DNA of 64,000 bases from RGIG5612 sp045601405 (lineage in GTDB: Bacteria > Bacillota > Clostridia > Lachnospirales > Lachnospiraceae): NCBI GenBank assembly GCA_045601405.1, contig JAZRZO010000083.1, positions 14,246-78,245 on the forward strand, given 5' to 3'. Numbering within the stretch: position 1 is the first letter of the stretch; each line of letters starts with the position of its first letter. Below are positions 55,270 through 64,000 of the stretch, in pieces. The position numbers and the translations under genes are program-made. Under the pieces are notes generated by a model. The model was not told the origin of the DNA and did not search any database. It worked only from the letters and a program-made list of their open reading frames with translations.

Positions 55270-56536
55270 CCCTTATTGTCTTATCATCTATCCCTGTATC
55301 AGTGAGTTTCACCCACTCTATCTTATTTTTATCCACCTTCAGTGCTTTAAGCTTCCATCTGTCCAGCTCAGCCTCATCCCCCGTCTCAGGCAGCGCTTCA
55401 AGATGCTCTATCAAAAGTCCTCCTATAGAATCGTATGCTTCGGATTTGAGATCCGTTTCCAGTCTGTCGTTAATATCTTCAAGACTCACGAATGCTTTTA
55501 TCACATATTCCCTGTCACTTAACTGAATGATCTCACTTTCTTCTTTCTCATCATATTCATCTCTTATATCCCCGACTATCTCCTCAAGAAGATCCTCCAG
55601 TGTAACTACGCCTACTGTCTCACCATACTCGTCAAGGACTATCATCATACCGCCGCGTGACTGCTTCATCTCTATGAAAAGCTCTGAAAGATGCTTCCCG
55701 TCATAGGTATATCCCGCCCCCCTCATAATGTCGCTTACTTTAAAATCATTTATTTTCGCGGGATCATAAAAAACCAGATCCTTTACGTTGACTATGCCTA
55801 TAAATCCCTTTTCCTCTTCATCATATACGGGAAGTCTGGTGAAGTGGTCCTCTTTGAAAACCTCCATTATCTCATCATATGTGGAATCGATCTTTATAGC
55901 GGTGACATTGATCCTTGGGACCATTACTTCCCTTACGGTTGTGTCGGAAAAATCAAAAACATTGTTGATTATCTCTTTTTCACCGCTGGTAGTGACCCCC
56001 TCCTCATGACTTACTTCCACTATGGAGCGAATCTCATTTTCAGTATAGGATTCCGCTTTATCTGTCTTTCTTATGCCAAAAAGCCTTATCACCCCTGCTG
56101 ACAGAAAATTCACAACCGCTGCCACAGGCGTGAATACTATCATAAGAACGTTTATCAGAGGACTGATAAAAAGGCCTAATCTTTCCGCCCTGTATGTGGC
56201 CATGGTCTTGGGCGCAATCTCTCCGAATATCAGTATCAGCAGAGTCAGCACACCTGTGCCCACGCTTACGAAAGCACTGCCAAACAGCTTTTGTGTTACC
56301 AGAGTCGTAAGCGCCGATGCCGAGAGATTGACAATATTATTGCATATGAGTATGACGCTCAGCATCTTTGACTTTTGTCCGATGACCTTTTCAAGAATGT
56401 CCGCATTTTTGACTTTTTCCTCGGTCAGCGTCCTTAGCCGGTGGGGAGATATAGTGGTAAGCGCAGTCTCCGACGATGAAAAAAGGGCGGAGAGCGCGAT
56501 CAGGATGACGATAACAACTATTTGAAAGACGATCAT
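55262..56536 (-). CDS. CNNM/CorC-type hemolysin family protein
   Basis: 424 aa. N-terminal DUF21 (CNNM) membrane domain, three to four helices, with [19 protein letters not shown]; two CBS domains (about 200-325; [33 protein letters not shown]); and a C-terminal CorC/HlyC FAD-like domain. Family members act in magnesium/cobalt efflux or resistance. The four-base overlap with leuS implies coupled translation. Beside a P-type ATPase, which suggests an ion-homeostasis theme. Confidence 0.92.
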   Translation of the reverse strand: MIVFQIVVIVILIALSALFSSSETALTTISPHRLRTLTEEKVKNADILEKVIGQKSKMLSVILICNNIVNLSASALTTLVTQKLFGSAFVSVGTGVLTLLILIFGEIAPKTMATYRAERLGLFISPLINVLMIVFTPVAAVVNFLSAGVIRLFGIRKTDKAESYTENEIRSIVEVSHEEGVTTSGEKEIINNVFDFSDTTVREVMVPRINVTAIKIDSTYDEIMEVFKEDHFTRLPVYDEEEKGFIGIVNVKDLVFYDPAKINDFKVSDIMRGAGYTYDGKHLSELFIEMKQSRGGMMIVLDEYGETVGVVTLEDLLEEIVGDIRDEYDEKEESEIIQLSDREYVIKAFVSLEDINDRLETDLKSEAYDSIGGLLIEHLEALPETGDEAELDRWKLKALKVDKNKIEWVKLTDTGIDDKTIRDE

Positions 56537-58950
56537 TTCACCACTATATTGATTATTCTTTCCGGAACATATATTTCTTTCACGATATTACCCGAAAGCT
56601 TATCACCAAGCGCCTCTTTTGCCTTTGCAACAGCTTCCTCTCGGGATGCGTCTGCCGGTATGAGCACAGCTGCTCTTACTTTCCCGTTCACCTGAACACC
56701 TATTTCTATCTCATCATCTCTGCAGAGCTCCTCGTCAAACTCCGGCCATCCTTTTTCCGGGTCAAATACAGATCCTTCATTTCCGTACATTGACCAGAGT
56801 TCCTCTGAAATATGCGGAGCAAACGGCGCCAGAAGCCTTATAAATGCCTCTATCGTTTCCTTATCTATTCCGCCTGTTTCCCTGGCAAGCTCGGCGAGCT
56901 TGTTGTTATATTCCATAAAACCGCTTATTACAGTGTTAAGACTAAAGCCTTCGAGCCTCTTGGTGATATCTCTTATCAGCTTGTTCCGCAGCTTTATCAT
57001 TTCACCTGTTTCCGCAGCTTTCGCCTCAAGACTTGAAACGGCCAGAACATAAAAACGGCTCAGGAATCTGTAGACACCTTCTATTCCGCGTTCATCCCAC
57101 TCACTGTCAAGCTCCGGCGGGCCTACGAAAAGTTCGTAAAGCCTTAATGAGTCGCAGCCGTAATCCCTGACAAGGTCATCCGGCGACACTACATTTCCTT
57201 TTGACTTGCTCATCTTTATGCCGTTTTTGCCGGTGATCATCCCCTGGTTAAACAGTTTTTTGAAAGGTTCATCAAAATCAAGCGCACCGATATCATTCAG
57301 GAACTTTGTGTAGAATCTTGAATAAAGCAGATGAAGGACCGCATGTTCAACACCTCCGATGTACATATCCACCGGAAGGTACTTATCCGCCTTTTCCCTG
57401 TCAACCAGCTTCTCATCATTATGCGGATCCACATATCTTAAAAAATACCATGAGGATCCTGCCCACTGCGGCATGGTGTTAGTCTCTCTTTTTGCAGGCT
57501 TCCCGCATTTCGGGCATTTAGTATTAACCCACTCCTCTATTGCGGCAAGCGGAGATTCTCCCGTACCTGTAGGCTCGTATTTTTCAACCTCGGGAAGTGT
57601 CAGCGGAAGCTCTTCTTCCGGAACCGGAACGCATCCGCAATCCCCGCAATGAACTATCGGTATGGGCTCTCCCCAGTATCTCTGCCTGCTGAACACCCAA
57701 TCTCTTAGTTTAAAGTTGACCTTCTTTTCACCTATACCTCTTTTTTCTATTTCCTCAGGAGCGCTTGCCTTCAGTTCATTTGAATCCCGTCCGTTCCACT
57801 CTCCGGAGTTTATCACCGTTCCCGGGAGTGTGTATGCCTGCGTAAGCTCCGGCTGCTCTTTACCGTCCGGACTAATGACCTGAACGATTGGAAGCGCGAA
57901 CTTTGTGGCAAACTCAAAGTCCCTGTCATCATGAGCCGGAACACACATTATCGCGCCTGTTCCGTAATCGGCCAGAACGTAGTCTGCCAGCCAGATGGGA
58001 ACCTTTTCATTATTCAAGGGATTTATACAGTAGCTCCCCGTGAACACGCCCGTCTTTTCTTTATCCTGAAGCCTGTCTACAGATGACTTCATGGATGTCC
58101 TGTAAATATAGTCTTCAACCTCGGCTCTTTGCTCTTCTGTCGCAAGCTCCGCTGCGCCTTCATATTCCGGTGCGAGCACCATGAAGGTCGCCCCGTAGAG
58201 CGTGTCAGGCCTGGTTGTATATACGGTGATTGCTTTATCGCTTCCGTCCACCGCAAAATCTATCTCTGCTCCATATGACTTTCCTATCCACTCTGTCTGC
58301 ATTTTTTTAACCTTCTCAGGCCAGTCAAGAGTATCAAGGTCTTCAAGAAGTCTGTCTGCGTACTCAGTTATCCTCAGCATCCACTGTTTAAGGTTTTTCT
58401 TAGTTACCTCAGCGCCGCACCTTTCGCATTTGCCGTCAACAACCTCTTCATTGGCAAGACCGGTCTTGCAGCTCGGACACCAGTTGATCGGCATCTCCTT
58501 TTCATAAGCCAGACCTTTTTTAAACATCTGTACGAATATCCACTGTGTCCACTTGTAGAAGGCCGGGTCGGTTGTGTTTACCTCTCTGTCCCAGTCATAT
58601 ATAGCCGCTATCTGGTTGATCTGTCTTTTGATGTTTTTTATGTTATCCTCAGTTGATACTGCCGGATGTATGCCCATTTTTATCGCGTAGTTTTCTGCCG
58701 GCAGACCGAAAGCATCCCAGCCCATGGGATGAATAATATAGTGCCCCTGCATAAGCTTATACCGGCTCCACACATCACTTATCACATAACCTCTCCAGTG
58801 ACCCACATGAAGACCGGACCCGGAAGGATACGGGAACATATCCAGACAATAGTATTTCTCCTTTTTCCCGTCGTCTGTATTAACCGGATGTTCTTCCCAA
58901 ATCGCGCGCCACTTTTTTTCAATTTCACTGTGATCGTATCTGATGTTCAT
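56533..58950 (-). CDS. leuS: Leucyl-tRNA synthetase
   Basis: Charges tRNA-Leu, with an editing domain. 805 aa. [19 protein letters not shown] (HIGH variant near 47), a zinc-type module CPSC...CERC, the CP1 editing region ([18 protein letters not shown]), a second Cys set CGDC...CPKC, and KMSKSKGN near 580. No T-box in the 32-base gap upstream; transcription comes from the DUF853 gene. Confidence 0.97.
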   Translation of the reverse strand: MNIRYDHSEIEKKWRAIWEEHPVNTDDGKKEKYYCLDMFPYPSGSGLHVGHWRGYVISDVWSRYKLMQGHYIIHPMGWDAFGLPAENYAIKMGIHPAVSTEDNIKNIKRQINQIAAIYDWDREVNTTDPAFYKWTQWIFVQMFKKGLAYEKEMPINWCPSCKTGLANEEVVDGKCERCGAEVTKKNLKQWMLRITEYADRLLEDLDTLDWPEKVKKMQTEWIGKSYGAEIDFAVDGSDKAITVYTTRPDTLYGATFMVLAPEYEGAAELATEEQRAEVEDYIYRTSMKSSVDRLQDKEKTGVFTGSYCINPLNNEKVPIWLADYVLADYGTGAIMCVPAHDDRDFEFATKFALPIVQVISPDGKEQPELTQAYTLPGTVINSGEWNGRDSNELKASAPEEIEKRGIGEKKVNFKLRDWVFSRQRYWGEPIPIVHCGDCGCVPVPEEELPLTLPEVEKYEPTGTGESPLAAIEEWVNTKCPKCGKPAKRETNTMPQWAGSSWYFLRYVDPHNDEKLVDREKADKYLPVDMYIGGVEHAVLHLLYSRFYTKFLNDIGALDFDEPFKKLFNQGMITGKNGIKMSKSKGNVVSPDDLVRDYGCDSLRLYELFVGPPELDSEWDERGIEGVYRFLSRFYVLAVSSLEAKAAETGEMIKLRNKLIRDITKRLEGFSLNTVISGFMEYNNKLAELARETGGIDKETIEAFIRLLAPFAPHISEELWSMYGNEGSVFDPEKGWPEFDEELCRDDEIEIGVQVNGKVRAAVLIPADASREEAVAKAKEALGDKLSGNIVKEIYVPERIINIVVK

Positions 58951-58982
58951 TTACCTGTTTCACCTTTCTTCCAACATCTTTT

Positions 58983-60509
58983 TTATTTTAGGAGGTTTCC
59001 TATAATACCTCTTACAAGCTTATTTGCGGCAGTCTTTCCCGCTCCCGTGAGCACATCGGCAGTGGCATTCACAAGCTTCTGCCTGTTTCTTTGCTTTTGC
59101 TTCTCTTTTTCCCTGGCGGCCTTTTCTGCTGCCTGCTCTTTTTTAAGCTGCTCCTTGGCTTCCTTTACGGCATCCTTCTGCATCTGCTCCAGCTCCTTCT
59201 GCGTAAAAGAAGCCGCGTTGTGCTCTGCCTTACCCGCAAGGATCTCATATGCCGACTTCCTGTCGATTGTTTCAGTATATTTTGCCGCCATGTCCTGGGC
59301 TGCTATACGCTGCATAAGGTAGCCTTCGTCACACGCCCCCATAAGACTTTGTGGCGGAAGTATCTTTGCTCTCTGTACCATTTGCGGCACACCTTTTTCA
59401 TCCAGGAATGACACCAGCGCTTCGCCTGTGCCAAGCTGAGTTATGGCTTCTTCCGTTTTAAACTCCGGATTTACAACAAAGCTCTGAGCCGCGGCCCTTA
59501 CAGCCTTCTGGTCTGCAGGCGTATATGCTCTAAGCGCGTGCTGTATCTTGTTCCCAAGTTGCCCCAGTACGCTGCCGGGTATATCAGACGGACTCTGACT
59601 TATGAAGTAGACTCCGACCCCCTTGCTTCTTATCAGTCTCACAACCTGCTCCACTTTTTCCAGGAGATCTTTTGAATCAAGGTCAAATAAAATATGCGCT
59701 TCATCAAAGAAGAACACCATCTTTGGTTTATCTATATCGCCTACCTCGGGAAGGCTTTCATAAAGTTCTGAAAGCATCCAGAGCAGAAAGGCAGCATACA
59801 TATCCGGCTGCCGGAAAAGCTGCTCGCAGTTAAGAACATTTATCATTCCCCTGCCGTTCTCGTCTGTCCTTATCCAGTCCATTATATTAAGCGCCGGTTC
59901 TCCGAAAAATCTGTCCGCGCCCTGATCTTCAAGCTTCAGCAATCCTCTCTGTATCGCGCCTACGCTTGCGGATGTGATGTTTCCATAGGATGTTTTATAT
60001 GCTGCGGCATTATCTCCTACCGCCTGCGTTACAGCCCTTAAATCCTTAAGGTCAAGCAGAAGAAGGTTCTGATCATCCGCTATCCTGAATATTATGGTAA
60101 GTACGCCCTCCTGAACCTCCGAAAGACCCATCAGCCTTGATAAAAGCACCGGTCCCATCTCTGATATCGTTGTTCTTACAGGCGTTCCCTTCTTCCCAAA
60201 CACATCCCAGTAGGTTGTGGGGTAAGACCTGTATTCCCATCCGGCTTCATTGAGACCGAATTTTTCTATCCGTTTCTGCATATCTTCTGTATTATCTCCG
60301 GCAACACTCATGCCCGTAAGATCACCCTTGATGTCTGAAAGAAAAACAGGTACCCCGGCATCGGAAAAAGCCTCCGCCATCACCTTGATGGTGACCGTTT
60401 TACCGGTTCCGGTAGCGCCTGTTACCAGACCATGGCGGTTGGACATTTGAGGCAGGAGGTAAATGAGGTCTTCATTCCTTGCCATCCAGATCTTATCGTT
60501 ATAAAACAT
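58983..60509 (-). CDS. HerA-like ATPase, DUF853
   Basis: 508 aa. FtsK/HerA-type motor with Walker A GATGTGKT (31-38), Walker [13 protein letters not shown] (about 265) and [18 protein letters not shown]. The C-terminus (about 430-475) is a highly charged predicted coiled coil ([20 protein letters not shown]). The family is widespread but poorly characterised; DNA translocation is assumed. GGAGG eight bases before ATG. First gene of the leuS transcription unit. Confidence 0.88.
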   Translation of the reverse strand: MFYNDKIWMARNEDLIYLLPQMSNRHGLVTGATGTGKTVTIKVMAEAFSDAGVPVFLSDIKGDLTGMSVAGDNTEDMQKRIEKFGLNEAGWEYRSYPTTYWDVFGKKGTPVRTTISEMGPVLLSRLMGLSEVQEGVLTIIFRIADDQNLLLLDLKDLRAVTQAVGDNAAAYKTSYGNITSASVGAIQRGLLKLEDQGADRFFGEPALNIMDWIRTDENGRGMINVLNCEQLFRQPDMYAAFLLWMLSELYESLPEVGDIDKPKMVFFFDEAHILFDLDSKDLLEKVEQVVRLIRSKGVGVYFISQSPSDIPGSVLGQLGNKIQHALRAYTPADQKAVRAAAQSFVVNPEFKTEEAITQLGTGEALVSFLDEKGVPQMVQRAKILPPQSLMGACDEGYLMQRIAAQDMAAKYTETIDRKSAYEILAGKAEHNAASFTQKELEQMQKDAVKEAKEQLKKEQAAEKAAREKEKQKQRNRQKLVNATADVLTGAGKTAANKLVRGIIGNLLK

Positions 60510-60538
60510 CTTTATTGCCTCCTGAAGATATTTGTTTT

Positions 60539-60567
60539 ATAGTATCATGGATACAGCCTACCCGCAA
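60539..60567 (-). promoter_or_regulatory. Promoter of the DUF853-leuS cluster
   Basis: TTGCGG (60562-60567), 17-base spacer, TACTAT (60539-60544), in the divergent gap with queA. No equally good promoter was seen for queA. Confidence 0.6.
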
Positions 60568-60590
60568 TAATTAAGGAAATATATAAGACT

Positions 60591-61661
60591 ATGGATCTTC
60601 ATGATTTTTACTATGAGCTTCCTAAGGAATTGATAGCGCAGGACCCTCTGAAAGACCGCTCTTCCAGCCGGCTTATGGTTATGGACAGAAAAAGCGGCGT
60701 TTTGATCCATGACACATTTCATAATATCGGCTCATATCTGAACAAGGGTGACTGTCTTGTTATCAACGACACAAAAGTCATCCCCGCGCGTCTTTTCGGC
60801 ATAAAAGAGGAAAGTAAGGCTGCCATAGAGATCCTTCTTTTAAAAAGGATAAGTGATACGGACTGGGAATGTCTCGTTAAACCCGGCAAGAAAGCAAGAA
60901 CCGGGTGCAGGATAGATTTCGGAAAAGCGCCGCATATCTTAAAAGGCGAGATAACAGATGTATTAGAAAGCGGCAACCGCATAATCCACTTCGAATTCGA
61001 AGGGATTTTTGAAGAGATACTGGATGTACTGGGTCAGCTGCCTCTTCCGCCTTATATCACACACAGGCTTGAGGATAAGAACAGGTATCAGACGGTATAC
61101 GCCAAACACGACGGAAGCGCCGCCGCTCCAACCGCCGGACTTCACTTTACCGGGGAACTGCTTGATGAGCTGTCCGAAAAAGGGATCAGCATTGCCGCTG
61201 TAACGCTGCATGTTGGTCTTGGAACATTCCGTCCCGTAAAAACAGCAAACATACTTGAGCATAAAATGCATTCGGAATTCTATGTGATAAATGAGGAAGC
61301 CGCAAAAGTCATTAATGATACAAAAAAGAATGGCGGAAGGATAGTGTGTGTCGGGACAACCTCTGCAAGAACTCTTGAAAGCGCCGCCTGTGATGACGGC
61401 ACCGTAAGAGCGTCCTCCGGCTGGACCGATATTTTTATCTATCCCGGATACAGCTTTAAAACAACCGATGCTCTTATCACGAATTTTCACCTGCCTGAGT
61501 CAACGCTTCTCATGCTTGTAAGCGCCTTCTCTTCCCGCGAAAAAATCCTGAATGCATATAACGAAGCCATTAAATGTGGCTACCGTTTCTTTTCATTCGG
61601 CGATGCGATGCTGCTTAAAGATCAGCCCCTTAAGGTTTGTGTTGAGCCGGAGCTCACATAG
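60591..61661 (+). CDS. queA: S-adenosylmethionine:tRNA ribosyltransferase-isomerase QueA
   Basis: Forms epoxyqueuosine on tRNA wobble G34. 356 aa, the only plus-strand gene. [69 protein letters not shown], and [17 protein letters not shown] are all family signatures. AAGGA lies 13 bases before the ATG, a long spacing. No preQ1 riboswitch in the 81-base gap; tgt is not adjacent. Confidence 0.96.
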   Translation: MDLHDFYYELPKELIAQDPLKDRSSSRLMVMDRKSGVLIHDTFHNIGSYLNKGDCLVINDTKVIPARLFGIKEESKAAIEILLLKRISDTDWECLVKPGKKARTGCRIDFGKAPHILKGEITDVLESGNRIIHFEFEGIFEEILDVLGQLPLPPYITHRLEDKNRYQTVYAKHDGSAAAPTAGLHFTGELLDELSEKGISIAAVTLHVGLGTFRPVKTANILEHKMHSEFYVINEEAAKVINDTKKNGGRIVCVGTTSARTLESAACDDGTVRASSGWTDIFIYPGYSFKTTDALITNFHLPESTLLMLVSAFSSREKILNAYNEAIKCGYRFFSFGDAMLLKDQPLKVCVEPELT

Positions 61662-61796
61662 CCCTGTGTTAACCGTCCGCTGTCTGCCTTTTATTTATGA
61701 TAATACAGCACTCTGCTTTACTCATCCCCACCCTACATCAGGCTTTCTTCATCATATCTTCTATCACAATAAATGCGTAAAAACTTCTGCCTATTC

Positions 61797-62000
61797 CTAC
61801 TTTACCGGAACCATTAGTATCTCACCCGGGAACAGGTATTTTGCGCATTCGATGACGTCATCATATTTATGGCCGTGTGCCTGCGCTGTTTCTATGATCA
61901 CTGTTTGATTTATTATAGCAAGCTCTTTTGTAGTGACCCCAAACTCCTCTGCTATACTGTGGATCGAATCTCCTTCTTTCACAGTGTACGCTGTCAGGTT
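61797..62000 (-). pseudogene. LysM-domain segment, in frame with the upstream lipoprotein after a stop codon
   Basis: Reading from 62000 gives NLTAYTVKEGDSIHSIAEEFGV ... LFPGEILMVPVK, a complete LysM peptidoglycan-binding module of about 67 residues. It has no RBS-backed start of its own (the first ATG would need to be an alternative codon inside the domain). The frame is continuous with the lipoprotein gene that ends at TAA 62001-62003, so this looks like the C-terminal half of one former protein, or a readthrough product. The 135 bases between it and queA hold nothing recognisable. Confidence 0.6.
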
Positions 62001-62498
62001 TTAATCCGGCGTCTTTTTCAGAATCACCATGTTCTTAAGTCCTGAATCAGACAACGCTTCCGCCATACGGGAATCCGAGTCTCCTTCTGTGGATGAAACC
62101 GTTACAGAGCCTTTCAAAAAACTGAAAGCGATCTGTCCGTCTTTAAGCTCCATGCTCCCCTTGTAAGAAAAGCTTACTTTTTCATTTTCCACATCTGTCC
62201 CCTGGATCTCATATTCAGCTGTTCCGTCCTTGATCGGAGTTGAGCTTATCTCCTGGTATAACGTGTGATCTTCAAAGATGTCCGTAAATGTCCAGTCCAT
62301 CTTACCGTCCACAATGCTTCGCACGGTGAGCGTGAGCTTACCTCCCCACGGATCATCTCCTGAATACTGCGTGCCAACGTACTCCGCATACTCCGTGTCG
62401 GACACAGGAAGCTTTTCTTTTCCGGAAGTCCCGCACGCGGCAAGCAGTCCTGCGGCAACCGCTAAAACAATAGTGGCGAACAAAAATCCCTTTTTCAT
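62001..62498 (-). CDS. Lipoprotein of unknown function
   Basis: 165 aa. Signal peptide MKKGFLFATIVLAVAAGLLAAC with lipobox LAAC (Cys22). The mature part is beta-rich (GGKLTLTVRSIVDGKMDWTFTDIF ... VSFSYKGSMELKDGQIAFSF). No family recognised. GAGGGAG before ATG. The TAA stop is followed in the same frame by a LysM domain, so the wild-type product may have been about 233 aa, anchored in the membrane and binding the wall. Confidence 0.78.
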   Translation of the reverse strand: MKKGFLFATIVLAVAAGLLAACGTSGKEKLPVSDTEYAEYVGTQYSGDDPWGGKLTLTVRSIVDGKMDWTFTDIFEDHTLYQEISSTPIKDGTAEYEIQGTDVENEKVSFSYKGSMELKDGQIAFSFLKGSVTVSSTEGDSDSRMAEALSDSGLKNMVILKKTPD

Positions 62499-62576
62499 TT
62501 CTCTCCCTCGGTATTAATAAGCTCATACCTTCCTTTCATATTTTTATTTATATAATGTATGGAAAAGCTGTTTTAT

Positions 62577-62908
62577 TCAAGGACTTTCCATGTCAAACCG
62601 ATCCAGCACCTGCAGGATATCATCCGGAAGGCGGTTCCGGCATTCTGTCTTCTGTTGACCCGGAACTACATAAAATACTTCCGCGACACTTCCGGCAATA
62701 TAGGCAAGTGTATCGCAGTCTCCGCCAAGAGAAACTGCTGTCCGGATCACATCCACGAAATCTTCACCCTCAAGAAACGCGGCGATCGTTATAACTGTGT
62801 CATCAGTAAAACAGGATTTCTCTAAAAACAGTGGAAATACCTTCGTTTTATCCCCCGGTCAAACTCATACGGGGAGCCGATCATATCACCTGAAATAGCT
62901 CCATACAT
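62577..62908 (-). pseudogene. ADP-ribosylglycohydrolase remnant with internal deletion
   Basis: A good start (AGGAGG seven bases before ATG at 62908) leads into MYGAISGDMIGSPYEFDRG, the N-terminus of the ADP-ribosyl-glycohydrolase (DraG-like) family. The frame breaks at the A tract complementary to 62846-62849 (four A; five would restore it), then reads FTDDTVITIAAFLEGEDF and AVSLGGDCDTLAYIAGSVAE. The metal motif FTDDT is thus joined directly to the C-terminal GGDxDT region, so some 130-180 central residues of a normal 250-residue enzyme are missing. A non-functional relic. Confidence 0.75.
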
Positions 62909-62936
62909 ACAGACACCTCCTCTCTCCTTTTTCTGA

Positions 62937-63782
62937 TCAATGATATCCATTCCAATATTGCTCTGCCTCGTCAAAATCTGCAAAGTCGTTATAGTATTCT
63001 TCCCAGAAATCATCTATGTCCGAATACTCTTTTGCATTATAGGGATCTGATGTTGATGATGACTGATCATTTGAGGACGAATGGCCGCCTGATGAATTAC
63101 TTTTACCGCCACTGTTTCCTGTATTCCCCGAGCCCCCTCCTGCCGGATGAGTGAATTCATACCGTTCCTTATCTCTATCCCGGTACGGATTTTTATATAT
63201 TTCCATGTTATTCTTTTTCAACTCAAAATAGTTTGCTTCATATTCTGTCCCTTTTGAAGTCCTCCACCGGGAATATCTGTTTCCGTGCAGTATACGGAAA
63301 GTGATGTTATCAACTTTGCACTCAAAGCTCTCGCCTTTGATTGCCTGGAAGAAATCCTCAGACACATTCTGCATGGTGTGATACATTTCATCCGGCGGCA
63401 GCTTCTCTATTTCATCGCTCAGCAGAATAATGTCGCCCTGAACAGATATGTACTCCCCCCGACCATTATCACTTTTATCATAGTCATCAATCCCTACCTT
63501 GTAAGACAGGTCTGACAAACCTGTCGCCTTTTTGGCTTTTTCCAGTGCTTTCTCTATCTTGGGTGTGAACGCTTTTATGACATGGTTTTTCCCGATGTTT
63601 TCGGCTATCACAGGTATAAGGATCGTGCCGCAGATCGCACAGACAATAGCAGCAGCCACAATAACCATGCATAACACGGCCTTACTCTTTTTCTTCGGCT
63701 CATTGGGTATATTTATTGTTGAGAATTGCGCTTCCTGATCTATATTTGATTTGGTATCATCATTATCTAAATGCATATGCAA
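62937..63782 (-). CDS. Single-pass membrane protein with low-complexity C-terminus, unrecognised
   Basis: 281 aa. Cytoplasmic N-terminus (about 1-34), one membrane helix (LCMVIVAAAIVCAICGTILIPVI, about 36-58), an extracellular domain (about 60-205), then a Gly/Ser/Asn-rich linker (GGGSGNTGNSGGKSNSSGG) and an acidic, aromatic tail (DDFWEEYYNDFADFDEAEQYW). No family recognised; it could be a surface or wall-spanning sensor. A promoter candidate is about 155 bases upstream. Confidence 0.72.
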   Translation of the reverse strand: MHMHLDNDDTKSNIDQEAQFSTINIPNEPKKKSKAVLCMVIVAAAIVCAICGTILIPVIAENIGKNHVIKAFTPKIEKALEKAKKATGLSDLSYKVGIDDYDKSDNGRGEYISVQGDIILLSDEIEKLPPDEMYHTMQNVSEDFFQAIKGESFECKVDNITFRILHGNRYSRWRTSKGTEYEANYFELKKNNMEIYKNPYRDRDKERYEFTHPAGGGSGNTGNSGGKSNSSGGHSSSNDQSSSTSDPYNAKEYSDIDDFWEEYYNDFADFDEAEQYWNGYH

Positions 63783-63937
63783 CGGGTTATATGAGACAAG
63801 GTATGATTCTCTTTCTTTTTAACAATAAACATAAAACCTGAAAAAATCAACAGTTTTACAGATAGCGTAAATTTACTGTAGGAATTTAACAGACAGAGCA
63901 TCCCTTAAACCTGTTTAGAATCAAAGATTTCTCCACC

Positions 63938-63965
63938 ATTATATTCTTTTTATTGCTTTTTACAA
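63938..63965 (-). promoter_or_regulatory. Candidate promoter of the 281-aa membrane protein
   Basis: TTGTAA (63960-63965), 16-base spacer, consensus TATAAT (63938-63943). The leader would be about 150 bases and AT-rich. The rest of 63783-64000 shows no gene. Confidence 0.45.
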
Positions 63966-64000
63966 ACCCCAGATATGATTCTTTAATGCTGCTATCTTTT

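Noticed and set aside
60510..60590. preQ1 riboswitch before queA
   Set aside because: The 81-base divergent gap lacks the short pseudoknot consensus and is mostly promoter sequence.
61662..61796. Terminator between convergent queA and the LysM segment
   Set aside because: No convincing stem with a T tract on either strand was found.

Overview
The window looks like a core chromosomal segment of an anaerobic Bacillota, class Clostridia (Eubacteriales; a Lachnospiraceae or Anaerovoracaceae-like organism is my inference, not a species call). The reasons are the gene families and synteny (rpsO-pnp, rplS-rbgA-ftsY, recO-era, prfA-prmC-DUF1385-rpmE, CarD, an M16C peptidase, single-chain class II GlyRS), strong AGGAGG ribosome-binding sites, sigma-A type promoters, and almost complete coding-strand bias. 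Every gene but queA is on the minus strand. Coordinates are on the plus strand, so minus-strand operons run from high to low numbers.

Layout. 1-3549: murE (cut by the window edge) downstream of ftsK. 3600-7050: rpsO-pnp, bracketed by copies of a structured repeat with covarying stems and an invariant 13-nt loop. 7051-8422: a CLC channel/transporter with a promoter so close that its mRNA may be leaderless. 8538-15212: a redox/hydrolase operon (CocE/NonD hydrolase, a broken fumarate-reductase-type flavoprotein, a large Fe-S/GltD-type flavoprotein and a NuoF-like protein). 15249-19354: carD, and glyS with thioesterase, SGNH hydrolase (frameshifted) and DUF554. 19395-26175: recO, era, M16C peptidase, ftsY, rbgA and rplS. 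26196-28994: an AT-rich islet with a tandem-domain acyltransferase, bounded by short inverted repeats. 29027-39434: asd, gltX, cobO, UDPGP, argS, lepA, hemW, azlC and azlD. 39449-45508: folA, trpS and a second-type IIA topoisomerase pair. 45511-48998: rpmE, DUF1385, prmC and prfA. 49020-60567: a PHP hydrolase, a membrane-protein cluster behind leuS (CNNM, P-type ATPase, DUF6765, DUF308, small membrane proteins) and a HerA-like ATPase. 60591-61661: queA on the plus strand. 61797-64000: a lipoprotein/LysM pair, an ADP-ribosylglycohydrolase remnant and an unknown membrane protein.

Translation and RNA metabolism dominate (five tRNA synthetases, S15, L19, L31, RF1, PrmC, LepA, RbgA, Era, PNPase, QueA), with cell-envelope and DNA-segregation functions. 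The least ordinary parts are the hairpin repeat family around rpsO-pnp, the degraded flavoprotein redox operon, the acyltransferase islet and the uncharacterised membrane cluster behind leuS. Four non-essential genes carry the same lesion, a one-base shortening of a coding-strand A tract. This is either a real mutational pattern or a sequencing artefact. No CRISPR array, tRNA, rRNA, prophage or intact transposase gene was seen.
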